Shown: positions 46,797-60,779 of the stretch, one piece after another
Position numbering within the stretch: position 1 is the stretch's first letter
Layout: each line of letters starts with the position of its first letter
DNA from: Cololabis saira
Taxonomy: Eukaryota; Chordata; Actinopteri; Beloniformes; Belonidae
NCBI RefSeq assembly: GCF_033807715.1
Contig: NC_084596.1
Coordinates: 31,628,879-31,692,878 of the forward strand
Direction of reading: 5' to 3'
DNA: 64,000 nt
Translations under genes and position numbers: made by a program
The notes under the pieces: model-generated
Seen by the model: only the letters and a program-made list of their open reading frames with translations
The model's database searches: none
Told to the model about the DNA's origin: nothing

Positions 46797-48060
46797 TAGG
46801 GTTGTCACGATACCAAATTTCTGTTTCGATACCGATACCAATATCTATTTCGATACTTTTCGATACTTTTCGATACTTTTTGTAAAAAGGTGGAACACTC
46901 TCAAATGTTAATATTTTCCTTTATTTTAAAGCAGACTTTGGGAACAATAACAACAATGAATAAAATAAATAATTGGCATGGTATAAGAAAATTCAAATAT
47001 ATTCTGGGAATCTAATCTTAAACTGTAAGCTATAATCAGCAATATTAAAATAATAAAAGGCTTGAAATATTTCAGTTGATTTGTAATGAATCCAGAATGT
47101 AAGACATTTTTTTTTTTTTTTTTTAAATTGCATTACAGAAAATGAACTTTATCACAATATTCTAATTTTCTGAGACAGAGGTAGGATAGGTTTAGATATT
47201 GTGGGCTAATGGAATGTTTTACCAAAGTGTGTTTCAATATGATAATAATTCATTGCCTTAATGGTTTATAATATATATTAAACATTAAATAATATTAAAA
47301 TATATAAAAATATATTTAAGTTATATACTAGTCTGTGGAATGTATTTAAATATTTTAAGAATGTAATTTTACTTTTTTAATATTTTAAAAATTGCATTTA
47401 TTAACCATGGACATGTTTTAACTCTGTATGTAGACTGCTGTAAACCTATAGGTTTACTACGGGGCTGGGAGAGGCTCTGTACTTCTTTCATTGACATGAC
47501 AGTGCAGTGAACTCCTGAACAAAGTTATCAGCTGTCGTTCTTGACTGAAGTCGTGCTACAAGTCCGCGTGGTTGTCCTTTAAACGTTTGGACAAGTTTGA
47601 AGTGTTGCCTCCTTTTGCGAGACACACTTTGTCGCACCGCTTGCACTGCGGTGCATCTGGTTCAGTGGCTCGCCCTTATCGCTCGGTTTGAACCCGAAAT
47701 ATTTCCACACCGTACTTCGGGCCCCCATTTTGTCCACAAGTACGGGCTTTTCTGCAGCTGCCATCTCTATTTATTTCAACTTTATTTCAACCCGCTCTGT
47801 CTGTCTAACACGCGACTTCTCGTTTCTCTCTTTTTTCCTCCGTCTAAACATGCGAGTGGGAGTGGCTCTGCTTCTGCTTCTGCAACTACGTCACACTCGC
47901 GGACCTCGCCGTGCTTAAAGAGACAGGCTCCAATTTACCAATTCGTTTGCATACAAAAAATATATAAAAGTACCGTTTGTTTTTAAAAGCTGGTATAGTA
48001 CCGTTTTCAAAACTCTAGTACCGCGGTACTATACTGGTACCGGTATACCGTGCAACCCTA
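46797..48060. mobile_element. hAT-type element with perfect 8-bp TSD
   Basis: The element begins TAGGGTTGTCACGATACC and ends CCGTGCAACCCTA. CAAAGAAC is duplicated exactly at 46789-46796 and 48061-48068. Near the left end CGATACTTTT is tandemly repeated; near the right end GGTACTATAC- and GGTACCGGTATACC-type motifs occur. A half-copy of the mariner-type MITE (46985-47178) is inside. ORFs in 47579-47986 show no transposase motifs. Confidence 0.88.
46985..47178. mobile_element. Half-copy of the mariner-type MITE
   Basis: The segment from CAAATATATTCTGGGAATCT to CTAATTTTCTGAGACAG matches the right half of 10276-10682, with a few substitutions and a longer T run. The left half is missing. It lies within the hAT-type element. 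Confidence 0.65.
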
Positions 48061-48069
48061 CAAAGAACA

Positions 48070-49680
48070 AACAGCTAAATATACCCCTGGTCCACAACGT
48101 CTGTTTGTAGTATTTCAAAACTAAGAAACCTGACTTTTATTCTCTATTTTACTTCTGCCAATGTTTTACTTGTCTAAACAATAAAGTCTCTGCTTATCCT
48201 CTCACCGTTCAAAATGCTGTAGGAAGGCTGAACAGCAATGAAAAGGTGAGAAGCCATGGCTCGTGTGTTTACTGTATTTTCATTACCTACCACTGAAGCT
48301 CAAAATGAAAATATTTTTGAAGTATTGGTGCTAAATTTTAGGGCTCTGCTTGAACAACCTGCACTTCATTAACTTGGACCCTTGTGTGATCCAGCCATTC
48401 ATTGTTAATGTCAGTGTTTTTTTGTTTTGCTTATAAAAAAAAGGTTCAATCGTCAGTGGCAAAGCTTAGTTTAAAAAAATCTAAAGAAATCAGTGTAATT
48501 AATTTAATTACATGGCCCTTAACATACACGCTGCAGTTTCAGCCTCAATGTTTTGGTGTCAAGAAAGAGCTGAAGTCCTGCCATGCGTGAGTTTATTAGT
48601 GTAGAAGGGCTCTTACCACTATCATTGTGCCCCAATCTTGCTTTGTGTCAGTGAAGTGGTGCAGTGTTTGGATCAAACACTCCTTTGAGGAATTAAAACA
48701 TTTAGCAGGCCTCGGAGATGCAGCTGACAAGGAAAGAGACAGACAGATGAAGGAATAACGTGCGGATAAGTCCTCAGAATCAAAGGATGGCTGTTAAGAC
48801 ACAATGTTTTTCAGAATTTACAAGCTCTCACTTTCCTCTGGGTGGGCTTGTGTGCTGTGAATAGTAATTGCGATAAGAGAAATAGATTCTGGCTGCAGAG
48901 ACATCACCAGCTGAGTTAAACATGACTTTGTAGGACATGAAATAAATATGTGCTTTTAGAAAATCGAATCACTCCACGTCAGAGGATAATATTGAAAGTG
49001 TGATAGTGCTTCCCTCTCTCTGGAAGAAGAATGTGAATCATTGTGAACGTACGTCGACTTAACACATGAAGCAGGACCAGCTGGATGTATTTCCATTGTG
49101 AACACAGTCTTTCACATAGTGATCATGGCTGTTGGCTGAGTGAAACACTACCTCATAGACTGAACAGACAGTTTGTAGGATATTTTGAGATGAATTAGTT
49201 ACTTTTTGTTATTAAAATATGGTGCACACATGCTCGGCTCATTTACCCAGTTTAATATTACATCATTGTCTTTACTGGCAAATGTTTTATTGGTCAAGTG
49301 TGAGTTACATCAATAACTGGTTGTATTTGGTAACTTTACAGGTGATGATGTTCTGGAGATGACAACTAAACCAAAATGAATCTTGACAAAGGCTGGACTT
49401 CAGCAAACTTACACACCAATTCCATATTTCTGTACATTAAGAGGGAAATTATTACTGTGTCAGATATTGACACTAATATAAAAAATATTATTATTTGACA
49501 ATTGTATGTATATCCAACATATGTTTTCCATTTTAAACACAGTTTTCTGTGTCATTAGTAACCTGATATAAGTCACCAGTAAATAGAAAATGAACATGGA
49601 TATTGACTTCATTACTGCTTGTTGTACGAGGGATGAAGATCAACACAGTTTCACATCCGTCCATAACATATAAGGCAGTC
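48070..49680. other. No gene recognised
   Basis: Unique-looking sequence; no exon, RNA gene or transposon terminus is supportable. Confidence 0.35.
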
Positions 49681-49691
49681 CATTAACTTAA

Positions 49692-50123
49692 AGGGGACCT
49701 ATTATGAAAAACATGTTTTCTCTTGCTTTAACATATATAAAGTGGTCTCCCCTCAGCCTGCCAACTCAGAGAAGGAGGAAAGCAACAAAATTCTGCAGTG
49801 TCTGTACAGCCGCCCGTACCTAACGACGGGAGCGATGCCTGAAACCACACCCACAACTAACTCTGGCCGGAACAACAACTCCGCCGGCCGGAGCTTCCGC
49901 CATTTTCTACGCGTCATTCAGGCAGCCAATCAGCACAGTGCCTCATTATCATAGCCCCGCCCACTCAGAATCCCGCATAGATAATGAGGTTAGAGAACGG
50001 GAAGATAAAGACATGGCTCAGAGGCTGAATTTCTAATTTATTTAGCAAAAAAAATCAAAAGCTTGTTTTTAAGACATTCAAGGCCTGTTTAAAATAGGTA
50101 TTAGATGCCATAATAGGTCTCCT
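49692..50123. mobile_element. piggyBac-like MITE with TTAA duplication
   Basis: AGGGGACCTATTATG on the left faces CATAATAGGTCTCCT on the right. TTAA stands at 49688-49691 and 50124-50127. The TTAA target and short inverted ends are typical of piggyBac-type elements (Kolobok also uses TTAA). The 432-bp interior is GC-richer than the flanks and contains no transposase. Confidence 0.75.
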
Positions 50124-50599
50124 TTAACATTGCTTAAAGTTATTTATTGATCCAATTTTTCAAAATGTCCCTACAAATACTAGTAACAGCCTGGGTCTCT
50201 AAAGGGATTTTCATCTTGCTATCAGCTTTCCATCCATCCATTTCCTATACCTGTTTATTCCGGTGCAGGGTCACAGAGGTCTGGCCGGAGCCTATCCCAG
50301 CTAATGCTATCCGCTTTATTACTCCATATACAAAGAAAGCACATTGATTACAGTCTAATTACATGTGCAGGTGGGAGAATAATTTCACTTCTTTAATTAT
50401 TTTCCGTCCGTCCAAGGATAAAATGCATTAATTCCATACAGGCCAATCCATTAGACCTAAGCTGGATTTCCATTACACTTCATTGCAAAAGTGACAATGC
50501 TGAAATCGCAACAAGGTCACCCCTGCCAGGGGTTGGTGTTTCTATTCAATGGTGTTCACTCCTGTGGTTCTCTCCATAACTCTCTATCTTGTCCTGGGA

Positions 50600-52865
50600 G
50601 ACTCTTCAAATCAGACAAAAAGAAGATCTTGACTTTGAAGGAGCTGAATGGAAAAATCTTTGTCCAAAGGTTTGAACATCTCCAAGGTTATGGTGACAGG
50701 TGTTGCTCTGTCTGACCATTCTTGTGTTTTCTTTGAGAGTTTATTAATGTAACACAAGCTTCCAGACAGAGATCATCAAGAAACGCTACATAGATGAAAA
50801 TACCCGAGAAATGTTTATTCAGATCTACTCCTCCTCACCCCTCCTCCACTCACCTTCAGTTAATGAGCTTGGGGATAAATTCAGTGGTAAAATTATTAGT
50901 ATTATTGATGCCATTGCTCCCACCAATGTGAAGGTGATCACTGCTAAAAAGAAACCTCCATAGCGAAATGCTGCACGGGTTGGAACTGAAAAAAGAGTGT
51001 TGAAAAGCTGAACGCAGGTGGCAGAAAACTAAATTACAGGTTCATTACGACATTTATAAAGAGATTGAGCAAATATTCTACAGCTCTGAGGAATGGAAGA
51101 CAGTCCTATTTTTCTGATACTTTTTGCCAAAAACAACAATAATGCACACATTATGTTCACTACTGTTGACAGGCTAACAAGTCAGTGGACCCGGAACTTC
51201 TATCCAACTGTGCCTGCAATGAGTTTATCTCTTTCTTTATTGACAAGATTCAGAAAAAATCTGACTCAGTCAGTCAGTGCTACTATGCTCAACGCAGGAT
51301 ATGTGCCACCTCTGTGTCCAATGAGAGAAACCATGACACAATTGTGTCTAGTCACCCATATGAACCTGGATGACATCAAACACCTCCTGAACTTGATATT
51401 CTGCCAACAAGGTTCTTTAAAAGTGTTGCACGTTGTATGTCCTCAGATCTAATACATCTCTGCTTATACGTACCTTTTCTCAGTGCCTAAAAACAGCCAT
51501 CATTAAGCCACTTTTAAAAAAGAACAGTCTAAACAGATAACTTATGAACAGCTATAGGTCCGTATCAAACCTCCCCTCTCTTAGTAAAATCATAAAAAAG
51601 ATGGTTTTCAACAGCTTTATAACCTCCTAACCATAAATGACTGTTTTGATGACAGCTTTAGTAAACGTCCTTAATGACATCCACTCCAATACGGATAGTG
51701 GAGACATTTCAGTCTTGGTCCTACTGGACTCAGTGCTGCATTCGACTAGATTGATCATAACGTCTTGATAGAGCGGTTGAAGAACTGGCTGGAACTTTCT
51801 GGCACAGCCTTTGCTTGGTTAGAGTCCTATCTAAAAGACTGGGGCTATTTTGTGTCTTTAGGTAACTACAAATCAGAGTGAACATGTGGATAACGTGGAG
51901 TTCCTCAAGGTTCAGTTCTGGGGCCTCTGTCGTTTTAACATCTATATGCTCCCATTTGCTCAAATTATGAAAAATAAATGTTACCATAACTACGCAGATG
52001 ACACACAAATCTATAACCATCTCGCCAGGAGACTATAATCCAATTCAATCACTGATCAAATGCATTGATCAAAATAAGGAAGGGATGTGCCTTGGTGTGT
52101 CTTGAGTTAAATGAAGACAAAACAGAAATAATAGTATTTGGAGCCAAGGAAGAAAGATTTAAAGCACTCAGCTTCAAGCAGTAAAGCTACAAACAAATAG
52201 CCAAGCCAGAAATGTGGAAGTGGTTCTGGACTCAGACCTGTATTTTTAACAGCCACATTAGGACAGTATAGAAGTCGCCTATTATCACCTTAAGAACATG
52301 AGGATTAAAGGAGTGATTTCTCAGCAGGGCTTGTCCATGCCTCTCCATGCTATCCTCACGAAGACCAAGAGAGTGGACCATCTAACCCCAGTGCTTAAAT
52401 CTTTACACTGCCTTCCTGTCTGCCACAGAACAGATTTTAAAATCCTGCTGTTGGGTAATTAATCTCTGAATGGTCTACGACCAAAATACATCTCTGATCT
52501 CCTGGTCCATTATGAACCAGCCAACCCTCAGGTCGTCAGGGTCACGCCTACTTTCTGTACCCAGAGTTAGAACCAAAAACGGTGAGGCAGCTTTTAGCTT
52601 TTATGTTCTTCATCTGTGGAACATACTCCCAGAATGCATCAGGTCTGCTGAAACTCTCAGTTGCTTTAAAGAAGGTTGAAAACCTTTTTTATTTACTGCT
52701 GCATTTCAGTAATCCACCATAATGCACAACAAGCTTTATTTCTTGTATCTCATTTGTTATTTCTTTTTAATTGATATCTGTTTGTCTTTAATTATTGATT
52801 TTTAGAGACCGAGATGCACTTTAATGGGCAGGTGGTTTTAATGTTGGTGCTGTATAAACTAATAA
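50600..52865 (+). pseudogene. Decayed L2-type LINE, 5'-truncated
   Basis: Following the frame through shifts: end of endonuclease (VALSDHSCVFFE at 50702-50737), linker with DKFSGKIISIIDAIAP, NARQSYFSD-like and VDPELLSNCACNEFISFFID, RT motifs (LDL/AAFDTIDH-like at 51725-51770, VPQGSVLGPL at 51898-51930, YADD at 51991-52002), and the C-terminal block LWNILPECIRSAETLSCFK at 52614-52670. A 3' UTR follows to about 52865. Order and motifs fit the L2 clade. Many stops and shifts show a long-dead insertion. Confidence 0.8.
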
Positions 52866-52869
52866 TGAC

Positions 52870-55800
52870 ACATCTTGAGATGTAGTAGTAATTTCAATCA
52901 AATATATCCCAAAATACTGAACCAGCCCTTGGTTAAATTATCATTTATTGAAATTGATGTTCTTTTTAATATGAACATTTCTGACCTGGGGGAAACCTGA
53001 AGGTGGCTGGGTGATGTAGGTCCCTTGGAAAAGATGCACAGGAAGATGAAGCCGAGGTGAGAAAAAGATAGTTTTAGAGTGCAGAGGAGGTCAAAGGAGG
53101 TTTAGTGCAACTGAAACATCTGGCTTGCAAAGGAGTCCATTTCTTTTCAGCATCCGTCTAATTTTTGGTTGAAGACTTTTTCAAGGACCGAGATTAACTT
53201 TTGACATTGTTGGGGAGAAATCAAGTCCCCAGAAAACTGGATATTAACCCTTTGTGTGCCTAGACATTGACACGGTTTATGGTTGAGCTTTCTCATTACG
53301 ACCAGAATTTGCTAGATAAATTGCCAGGTTTATCCTTGCCCAGTTGTATGCCCTTGCTGTTTTTGCTCCAAAAGTCCTTGTGGTCTTCATTGTGCAGCAG
53401 CACTGCCTAGTGCATCTGGTGCTAAGTTACAAAATACTGTCCCAGGAAAATAATTTTCTCTTCATAAATAACAATAAAAGTGTACTTGTCTGCTTTCTAG
53501 CTTCCTAGTCAAAGATCTTCTTCGCTTTCTCTTGAGATAATCAGTTCCGGCCATCTATTGCACTTGTAAGTGAATGTGTAAATGTTTCTTCCTGTCAGAA
53601 AAATATGATACATCTTCATGTATGAATTTGGTTTTCGTTATTAGAGATGTTTTTGATCACACTCAGATTCTAAGTTGTACCTTGACTGTAAAGCAACTGC
53701 ATCTCATTAGATAGTCAAAGCTTTCTATCGGGATTTTCAAGGTTTTTATTGCACGTCTGTCCAAAGTGAAAGAAATATGAAAGTTGGCAAAGCTGAAAAT
53801 ACACAGCTACAAAAATAACACAGTCAAGATGAAAACCTACAGAACGAGGATGGTGGTGCATGCCTGTCTGTGGTTTGTTTAATTATCTCTCCATGGGGGA
53901 TACCGGCACCCCTGAAAGAAAATTAGACCCTTATGTTTTTAATAAGCAATGAAGTCATTGTGAGGTAATGACTTTGATTTATTTTCCCTCTACTATTCGG
54001 AGCAATAGCTGTGTCTCAGAGCCAATGGTGTAGAGAAATTGTGATGTGATAGGCATTTCCTCCAACCGATGTGTGTGAGTTTGTATCGGTGTTCGGTGTG
54101 TGGGTGGGTGGGCTGACAGTTGGATAAAGTGCGCTCATGTGCCGTTGTGTGAGCACACATCAATGTGGTTGGCTGTGTTACACTTAGTGGGATCTGTTTC
54201 AGTGTTGACGGTAAAGCAGGGTTTCGTGTAGCAACTCTAATTTGCTGCCAGTCCATCCATGAAACTGGTAGCAAACAGCAGACATGGTGCGATGATAAAC
54301 ATGAATAATAAGCAGGGTTTTTTGCAGAGGCAGAGCAGCGAGAGACACAAAGGGAGCGAGAAAGCCGAGCACCTACCGTGATTTGTATGTGGGCAAGGAC
54401 CCTCCTCTGAAGGTGAACAAGCTGCAGTGTGATAGCCTTGCTTTTTAATCAAGGTGTGTACGGCATCGTATCGGCAGGAGATTTATTGCTGAATCGCTTT
54501 CAGTCAGTTTCCTGGGAGAAAGCTCTGTACTGTGACAGCTGACTGGTGCAACAGAAAGCCAAAGTATTCTGCTCTGTTCTGTAAATGCGTCTATAATTCA
54601 AAGAAATTACTGATTTAGAAAATTGTTTTCCATTACTCAACCCTAGCATCTGTGCCTCTAAATGTATCACAAAGAGCAAATAAAAAGGCACTCTGATTTA
54701 GGTTTGTTTTGTTAATGCTTTGCTCTTCAAACAATCAGTCAAAACAGGAAAATTCACATTGTAACTTGTGTCCAATTTAGTTATTACATCTGCAATCTTT
54801 GCAGAGTAGAAGCAATTAAAGGGCTTTCAGCCGCGCTTGTAATATAAATCAACAGTTTATCCTCCAATATGCCCTAGTTAGTGAAATCTCCAGGCTATCG
54901 CACTGAAGATGATCGTTTTGCTTTTATGATATGAACAGCACTTTGCAAGGGCTATTAAAACATAACTCCCTTTCTTCAGAATCTCTCATGAAGTTAATTT
55001 GAACCAGTGTTTACGGCTGGAATGGTAGAGACTTTACATAACTGTTTCTGCTGCTGTTGAGAAACAATTTAATTTAGTTTGAAACATCTTTGAAACAACT
55101 TTTTTAAACGTACAAACTACTGAAATCATATGGCCTACATGGAGAAAGTGGATACAGTAGAACACATGCTGAGTTAGAATCTTAATTGCAACGCAAGTGA
55201 TGTTATTTTTCAACATTGAACTTCCCAACAAGGTACTGATGCTACTTGACTACATGTTTAATACTAACACCAGATTCTGGCATGACTGAAGTGAAATTAT
55301 GCTGCATGTAACTTCACTGTTGCCTTTTTGAGCTTCACCTTATTGCCACTAGAGCTCACTCTTAAGCAGAACAATACGCTCAGTTTGTGTAACCTTACTC
55401 CACACAGCCTCTAAAGCTCCACCACACGCTGGTGCCTTTACATATCTGCTTACACATGGAAAAGGCATTTATACATTTTGTAATCTGATTCTTTCCCACT
55501 ATATTTTGATCCATTTAATAGCACTCCTGCTACGTCATATAGCTGCTAAGTTTAGTGCCATGCAACCCTTTAGATCCAATGCTAGGCTGCAGTATTATCC
55601 ACCCTCATTGAAACCCATTAGATTCTATTCTCAACTTTTGCTAAAAGATTTAACCTACCCTAAATCTTTTCTTTTTTTTACTGACTCCTCTTTATAGACC
55701 AAGTCCATCATGACTGGGTCACATGTCATGAGATGACTTACTAAACCATGCAAAATCCTTGTTTTCCTAATGATGCTGCTCCAAAAAAAAACAACTTTTA

Positions 55801-56970
55801 CGTGGCTTCTGAACATTTGAACCAGTTTACCCATGGATTGCATCAGGTTCAAAGGATTCGGAGGTATTATAACACCACGCTGACACTCATTAGAGACCAA
55901 ATAAATATTGCGAGCCTTTATTTCAACAGGTATGGTGGTTGTGAATTCAGATGCAGTTTTTGGAGTTGGACATTCGGGAAGCAGATGAAAAACAAGTCTA
56001 GGCTCTTCTGAGCCAGAGAGTCGCTCTGTCACGGAAGCAATATGACAAGTGTTCACTTTTTTTCTGTCACAAGAACCGGGGAAACGATCCCTTGTTACAA
56101 GGCAATGACAAGTTCAGGCAACAAAGGACAGGTAAATTGACAGGCCAGTGGATAGGGAACGAGTTGAAAGCGGTTTACGGAGTTAGTGAACACCCTTGGG
56201 AGAGTGTGGGTAGTGGGTTGCTGGAGAGAAAGAGGGTGAGAAATAGACTTAGAGAAGAGTAATAATGAAGAATGAGAGCAAGTGGGAGGGAGCTGTCAAA
56301 GCTGAAAGAAAGTGATCAAGTAGGTGTGCGACTCTGAGGGAGGTTGGGGGATGAAGAGACAAGGTTGCTGAGAAAAAGGTGAGGACCTGGTGTTTTAATA
56401 ACTTCAACTTACCACGGGTCAGTTAAGATGAGATCTCCCCAAACGCAGAAGCGCCTTAATAAAAGCCTTGCACATCACACTGAGTAACTCATCATGAAAA
56501 GCTGCTAAGGCTGTGACACACATATGAATGAATATTGGGATCCGCTCACCTTTCTATGCGCTAGTGTTACAGTCTTCAAGAGGAGCAGAGAAGAAATCAA
56601 TACCAAACAATGGCAAAGTGACTTTATTAGTTCTTATTTGACCAGGTTAATGAATCCCACTGCAGTGACAAAACACAGTAATATAGGGCTGCGTATAGAT
56701 TTTCCCCTGCTTCAATCTCTCCATAACTCAGTGCGAGTGTTTTTCATCTCATTTACGTTGCCTACCACAGTCATCACGAGTCTGAAATGCCCCTGGGGGA
56801 GTGAAGCTTCATGTTGGACGTGAGCCGTAACGCTGGAGATATTTTCCACCATGAGCTGCTTACGTACATGTTGAGACATCATGGTAACCGGCTGCAATTT
56901 AAGTTGTGTGCACTAAGATCAGTAGTATGTGTAAAACTTGACTCAAGTAAACCAACAACTGCAACAGATA
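52870..56970. other. No gene recognised; possible conserved noncoding block at 54770-55030
   Basis: No exon or transposon boundary is defensible. The 54770-55030 block combines AGCAATTAAAGGGC, TAATATAAATCAAC and other homeodomain/POU-like motifs with low repeat content. It is a candidate regulatory element by inspection only. A 133-codon minus-strand ORF at 55655-56056 has no recognisable domain. Confidence 0.3.
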
Positions 56971-56985
56971 TGCAATAGTTAGAAA

Positions 56986-57465
56986 CAGGGTTATAATAGT
57001 TTTGAATTTTTCATTTTAGTTTAGTTTTATTTCGTTTTGACTTTTTCTCCTTCAATTCAGTTAGTTTTAATTCGTTTTAGTGCGGGTTTGCTAGTTTTTA
57101 TTAGTTTTTATATTTTCAAAAATGCTTAGTTTTAGTTTAGTTTTTATTAGTTTTAGTTTTAGTTTTAGTTTTGACGTCACGGACCGTGAGGCGTTCAGGT
57201 GCCGTAGCTGCCAGTTGGAGATAAACGGCCAGAGCAGAATAAATTGATCATACCAAGAGGCTTATATTGACAGGGACGAAAACGGAGGAAATTATATCTA
57301 TAATTTCAGTTAATTTTAGTTAGTTTTCTAAACACGCAATATAGTTTCAGTTAGTTATCGTTTTTGTCTTTTAAGTTTCGTTTTTATTTAGTTCAGTTAA
57401 CGAAATTGTTTTTTCAATTTTAGTTTTCGTTATTTTGTTCGTTTTCGTGAACGATAATAACTCTG
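56986..57465. mobile_element. hAT-type MITE with perfect 8-bp TSD
   Basis: CAGGGTTATAATAG at the left and CGATAATAACTCTG at the right form imperfect inverted termini. GTTAGAAA is duplicated exactly at 56978-56985 and 57466-57473. Both halves are dominated by TTAGTTTTAGTTT-like runs, with a short GC-rich core near 57175-57235. No coding sequence. Confidence 0.82.
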
Positions 57466-58520
57466 GTTAGAAACAGGGCATCCAAAGATTTCTAAAGAAT
57501 TCATAAATAACTGTTTGTGCTTTTACAAGGCAACATTGTTTTTCCCAAGTGAACTGACACCTGTAGTCAGGAGTGAAACCAGAATCTAATTTAGCTGCCC
57601 TCACTAGCTCCCTAGCTGTTTGGTCTGGTTTCCTCTGGGTAGCGTACCGTGAAGAGGAAGTCACGAACAACCTGTCTTACTTGATGGGGGCTAGGGTCAG
57701 GTCCAAAAATACATATCAGACCTCATGACTATTTAATCAGCTCACTTTTAAATAAAAGATTATGTGGGAGATGGCTAGACGTGGCCCACACTTGGCCAGT
57801 ACTATCACCTTGAGATGATTTCAAGGGTCATTTTGGGATGAACCCTTCTGGGAATATCCCCTACCTTTTTTGTTTTTTAAAAAGTGGTTGCAATCCCACC
57901 TTTGAGTGAGCTTGGAGAAGTCTCTCCAAGCTATATTTGTGCAGTTCATTTCATCCTTTCTTTCGATCCAATCAAGCTTCTTCAGATTCGATGGACACAT
58001 CTGAGCTGTCACCTTCAGGCTTCTCCAGAGTCTGCCCTAATGGATTGTTTACATCAAATATTTGCTGAGGGGCAACCTTTGACTACCCCTCACATATTGT
58101 TAACCCTTTGACAATGATGAGAAGCATCACAAGTGTGTGCCTTTTATAAATGAGGTGCAATCCATTCAGTTTACAACATAACCCGGTTCCAAACACATTT
58201 CAGATAATAATAAAGTCAATGGGACAATAGCTGAAAGAAAACAAAAGGTATTATCACAATTACAAATTGTAACATACTGGAAAACACCCAATGTATCCTC
58301 AGAAAACACAGATATCCCGTTCCTGGAAAGCCAACGTTTAGTTTGTTCCTTCTGAAAAGTGGTTCAGCTTCTACGCCAAACCAACGACGTATGTCCACCA
58401 TAACAGGGAACCCTAAGTCATGACCTCCATGTGCACCACAACGTCTCTACATCACAGCAGGAAAGAACCTGCATGGACACAGTGTTTGGAGGCGTAATCA
58501 CAGAGCAACACAAACATCTA

Positions 58521-58528
<8 letters not shown>

Positions 58529-58608
<80 letters not shown>
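58529..58608. repeat. (AT)40 microsatellite
   Basis: 80 bases of uninterrupted AT after nine A. ORFs across it encode Ile/Tyr runs and are artefacts. Confidence 0.95.
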
Positions 58609-58612
<4 letters not shown>

Positions 58613-59096
58613 GTGGCTTGTGGAAAGTCTGGTGACATTGATAAAGCTGAAGTAATCAAAAAACATTTAAAAAAAAATTTTTAAGCATGGTTTAGCATTT
58701 TTATAAAGCTTTGTAACTTGTCATTAAATTTGAAGGAATGTAGTAATAGTACATTTTTAGGTTAGTATTGTATTTAATCGAAAAGTCTTATTTTGTTAAT
58801 GCAAGTTTTTTTTCTTCGGTTTGTTCTTGTTATATTTCACCTTAAATGTTGACAAGATTAACGCTTCATATTCTGTTTCAACCAGCAGCTGCAACTGACT
58901 GGTAACAGCAGGGTTTCCCTGACTTATGTCATCACTGTTTCCTTTCTGAAAGAGCCTACGGAAATGAGGAGACAAAACCTCCCATCTTACAAAGTACATA
59001 ATTACAGTGTTCACAAATTTAATTATGTGCTTTGTCCAGTGCTTAGCTCGTACTGCTGCTGTAAGTAGGGCTGTAATGATATCCAGTATCAAAAAG

Positions 59097-59183
59097 TCTG
59101 TCCGTCTGTCCGTCCATCCATCCATCCATCCATCCATCCATCCATCCATCCATCCATCCATCCATCCATCCATCCATCCATCC
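59097..59183. repeat. (ATCC)n microsatellite
   Basis: About 18 perfect CCAT/ATCC units preceded by degenerate TCCGTCTG units. Such arrays often mark the end of a common fish dispersed repeat. Confidence 0.95.
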
Positions 59184-60779
59184 TAGACTATGAAGTCAAA
59201 CTTTTTGTTCTGTGCATGAATGAAACAGGGAAACTAATACATCAGAAGAAACTGGTGGCATATGTTTATGTGGGAATATATTTTGTCTTGTCGGTTGTTG
59301 ATACAGTTGTCAAGGGAAAAGGTAGTTAAAGTGATCATAAAACCTTCTTGAGTTATTGTTTTCTTTTAGCTTAACAACCTGCTTTGTATTGTAACCTACT
59401 TTATATTGCTCCGTGTTTATCCATGAGTGGCAGAGCTGAACAATAGAGGGGAGAACTGTCTGATCCACTGGAAGAATAGCATAAATGATCAAAACAACGT
59501 CGTACCCTCCTGATTTAGTCAAATAGCAATGTAAAAGTATTTGACTTTTGGTTCCAATTTTTGATATCGTACATATTCACATGCAGTATGCAGCACTTTT
59601 TTGTTCTTGACAGTTACACATCGATAAACATATTATCTTGCCTACAGAGCTGGGAATTGAACTGCCAACCTTCTGGCAGGAGTTTGAATTGTGTTTGTAG
59701 TATTGTTCATGCCCTAGTTTCAGGGCATATTCTTAGAGAAAGCTCAGTAAGACAATCATCATGCCTCTGATTTACATCTGCTCGCTGTCCTTTTCTGCTC
59801 TTGTTCCTTATTTGTGTTACCCACTGACTGGGAACATTTTCTCCTTTTCCTTTCCTACCAGTTGCATTTCACCACATACCCATCACAAATCAGGCTCCAA
59901 GCACCATCGACCTCGACGACCAGCATTGCTCCTCATTCCCTCTCCACCCGCTTTACCAAAGGTGGTTGATCCCTGTAACCTGTGAGGCCATTTTGCTGAG
60001 CTGACTAGTTGCTTGGCCGAAGCCAAGGTGATGTTTCTCTCACGCTGTTTCACAGCACTGCAAACCTGCCACAGGAGTTTGAATGTTCCTTTTTGAACAC
60101 TAACCCGAAGACAGTTGGGGAGCAGCTGCTCTGTCAATTTCATGTGAGGCGAAGATGTAATAATCATTTGAAACCTGATTCTTTGACACAATGTTTATTC
60201 TTGGCCTTACAGTTCAATTTTCAATCAATTCGCACTTCAAGGCAGTTCTTTAAATTTGATCAGGAGAAGTAGATTTTGTGTGGCTCTTATGCCAGCATTC
60301 TGAGTGCCAAACCCCAGAGTCCTGTCCTTTTCCTGCTGAGCTGCAAATAGATATTTAATTGGAAAGAATAAACAAGAATATAACCTGAAAGTTAAGCAAA
60401 AAGGTTTATATGGGAGACACTGTCTAACAGAATTGAAGAAAATAAGGTGAAAAAACATGTATTATAAAAGAAAACGACTATAAGTGGTGGTTACCTTTTA
60501 ACCATTTGAATGTTTTTTTTATAATATCTTACAACCCAGAACACTTGTTGATATGTGCCTGAAAAATTCAGTTATACAATGTGTTTTTTTTTTTCTTTTT
60601 TACTTTGATGTAAGATTGGACTCTTGAATTTAGGATATTGAGGAGACCGGTTCAATTATGATTATAATTACTGATATTGCTTATTGGTTGTTTGTGTTGT
60701 ATTTATTTATTTTTTGTTATTTTGTTTTTTCCTTTCTTTTCTTTTCTTCTTTTTCTTTTTAATTTTATTTAATTTTTAT

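Larger units (their letters stand above)
57475..60600. other. No gene recognised between microsatellites
   Basis: Contains the (AT)n and (ATCC)n arrays listed separately; otherwise no supportable coding or transposon feature. Confidence 0.35.

Noticed and set aside
55655..56056. 133-codon minus-strand ORF
   Set aside because: No domain or conserved motif; an 87-codon ORF lies on the opposite strand over the same bases.
58418..58666. ORFs rich in Ile-Tyr
   Set aside because: Direct translation of the (AT)n array.
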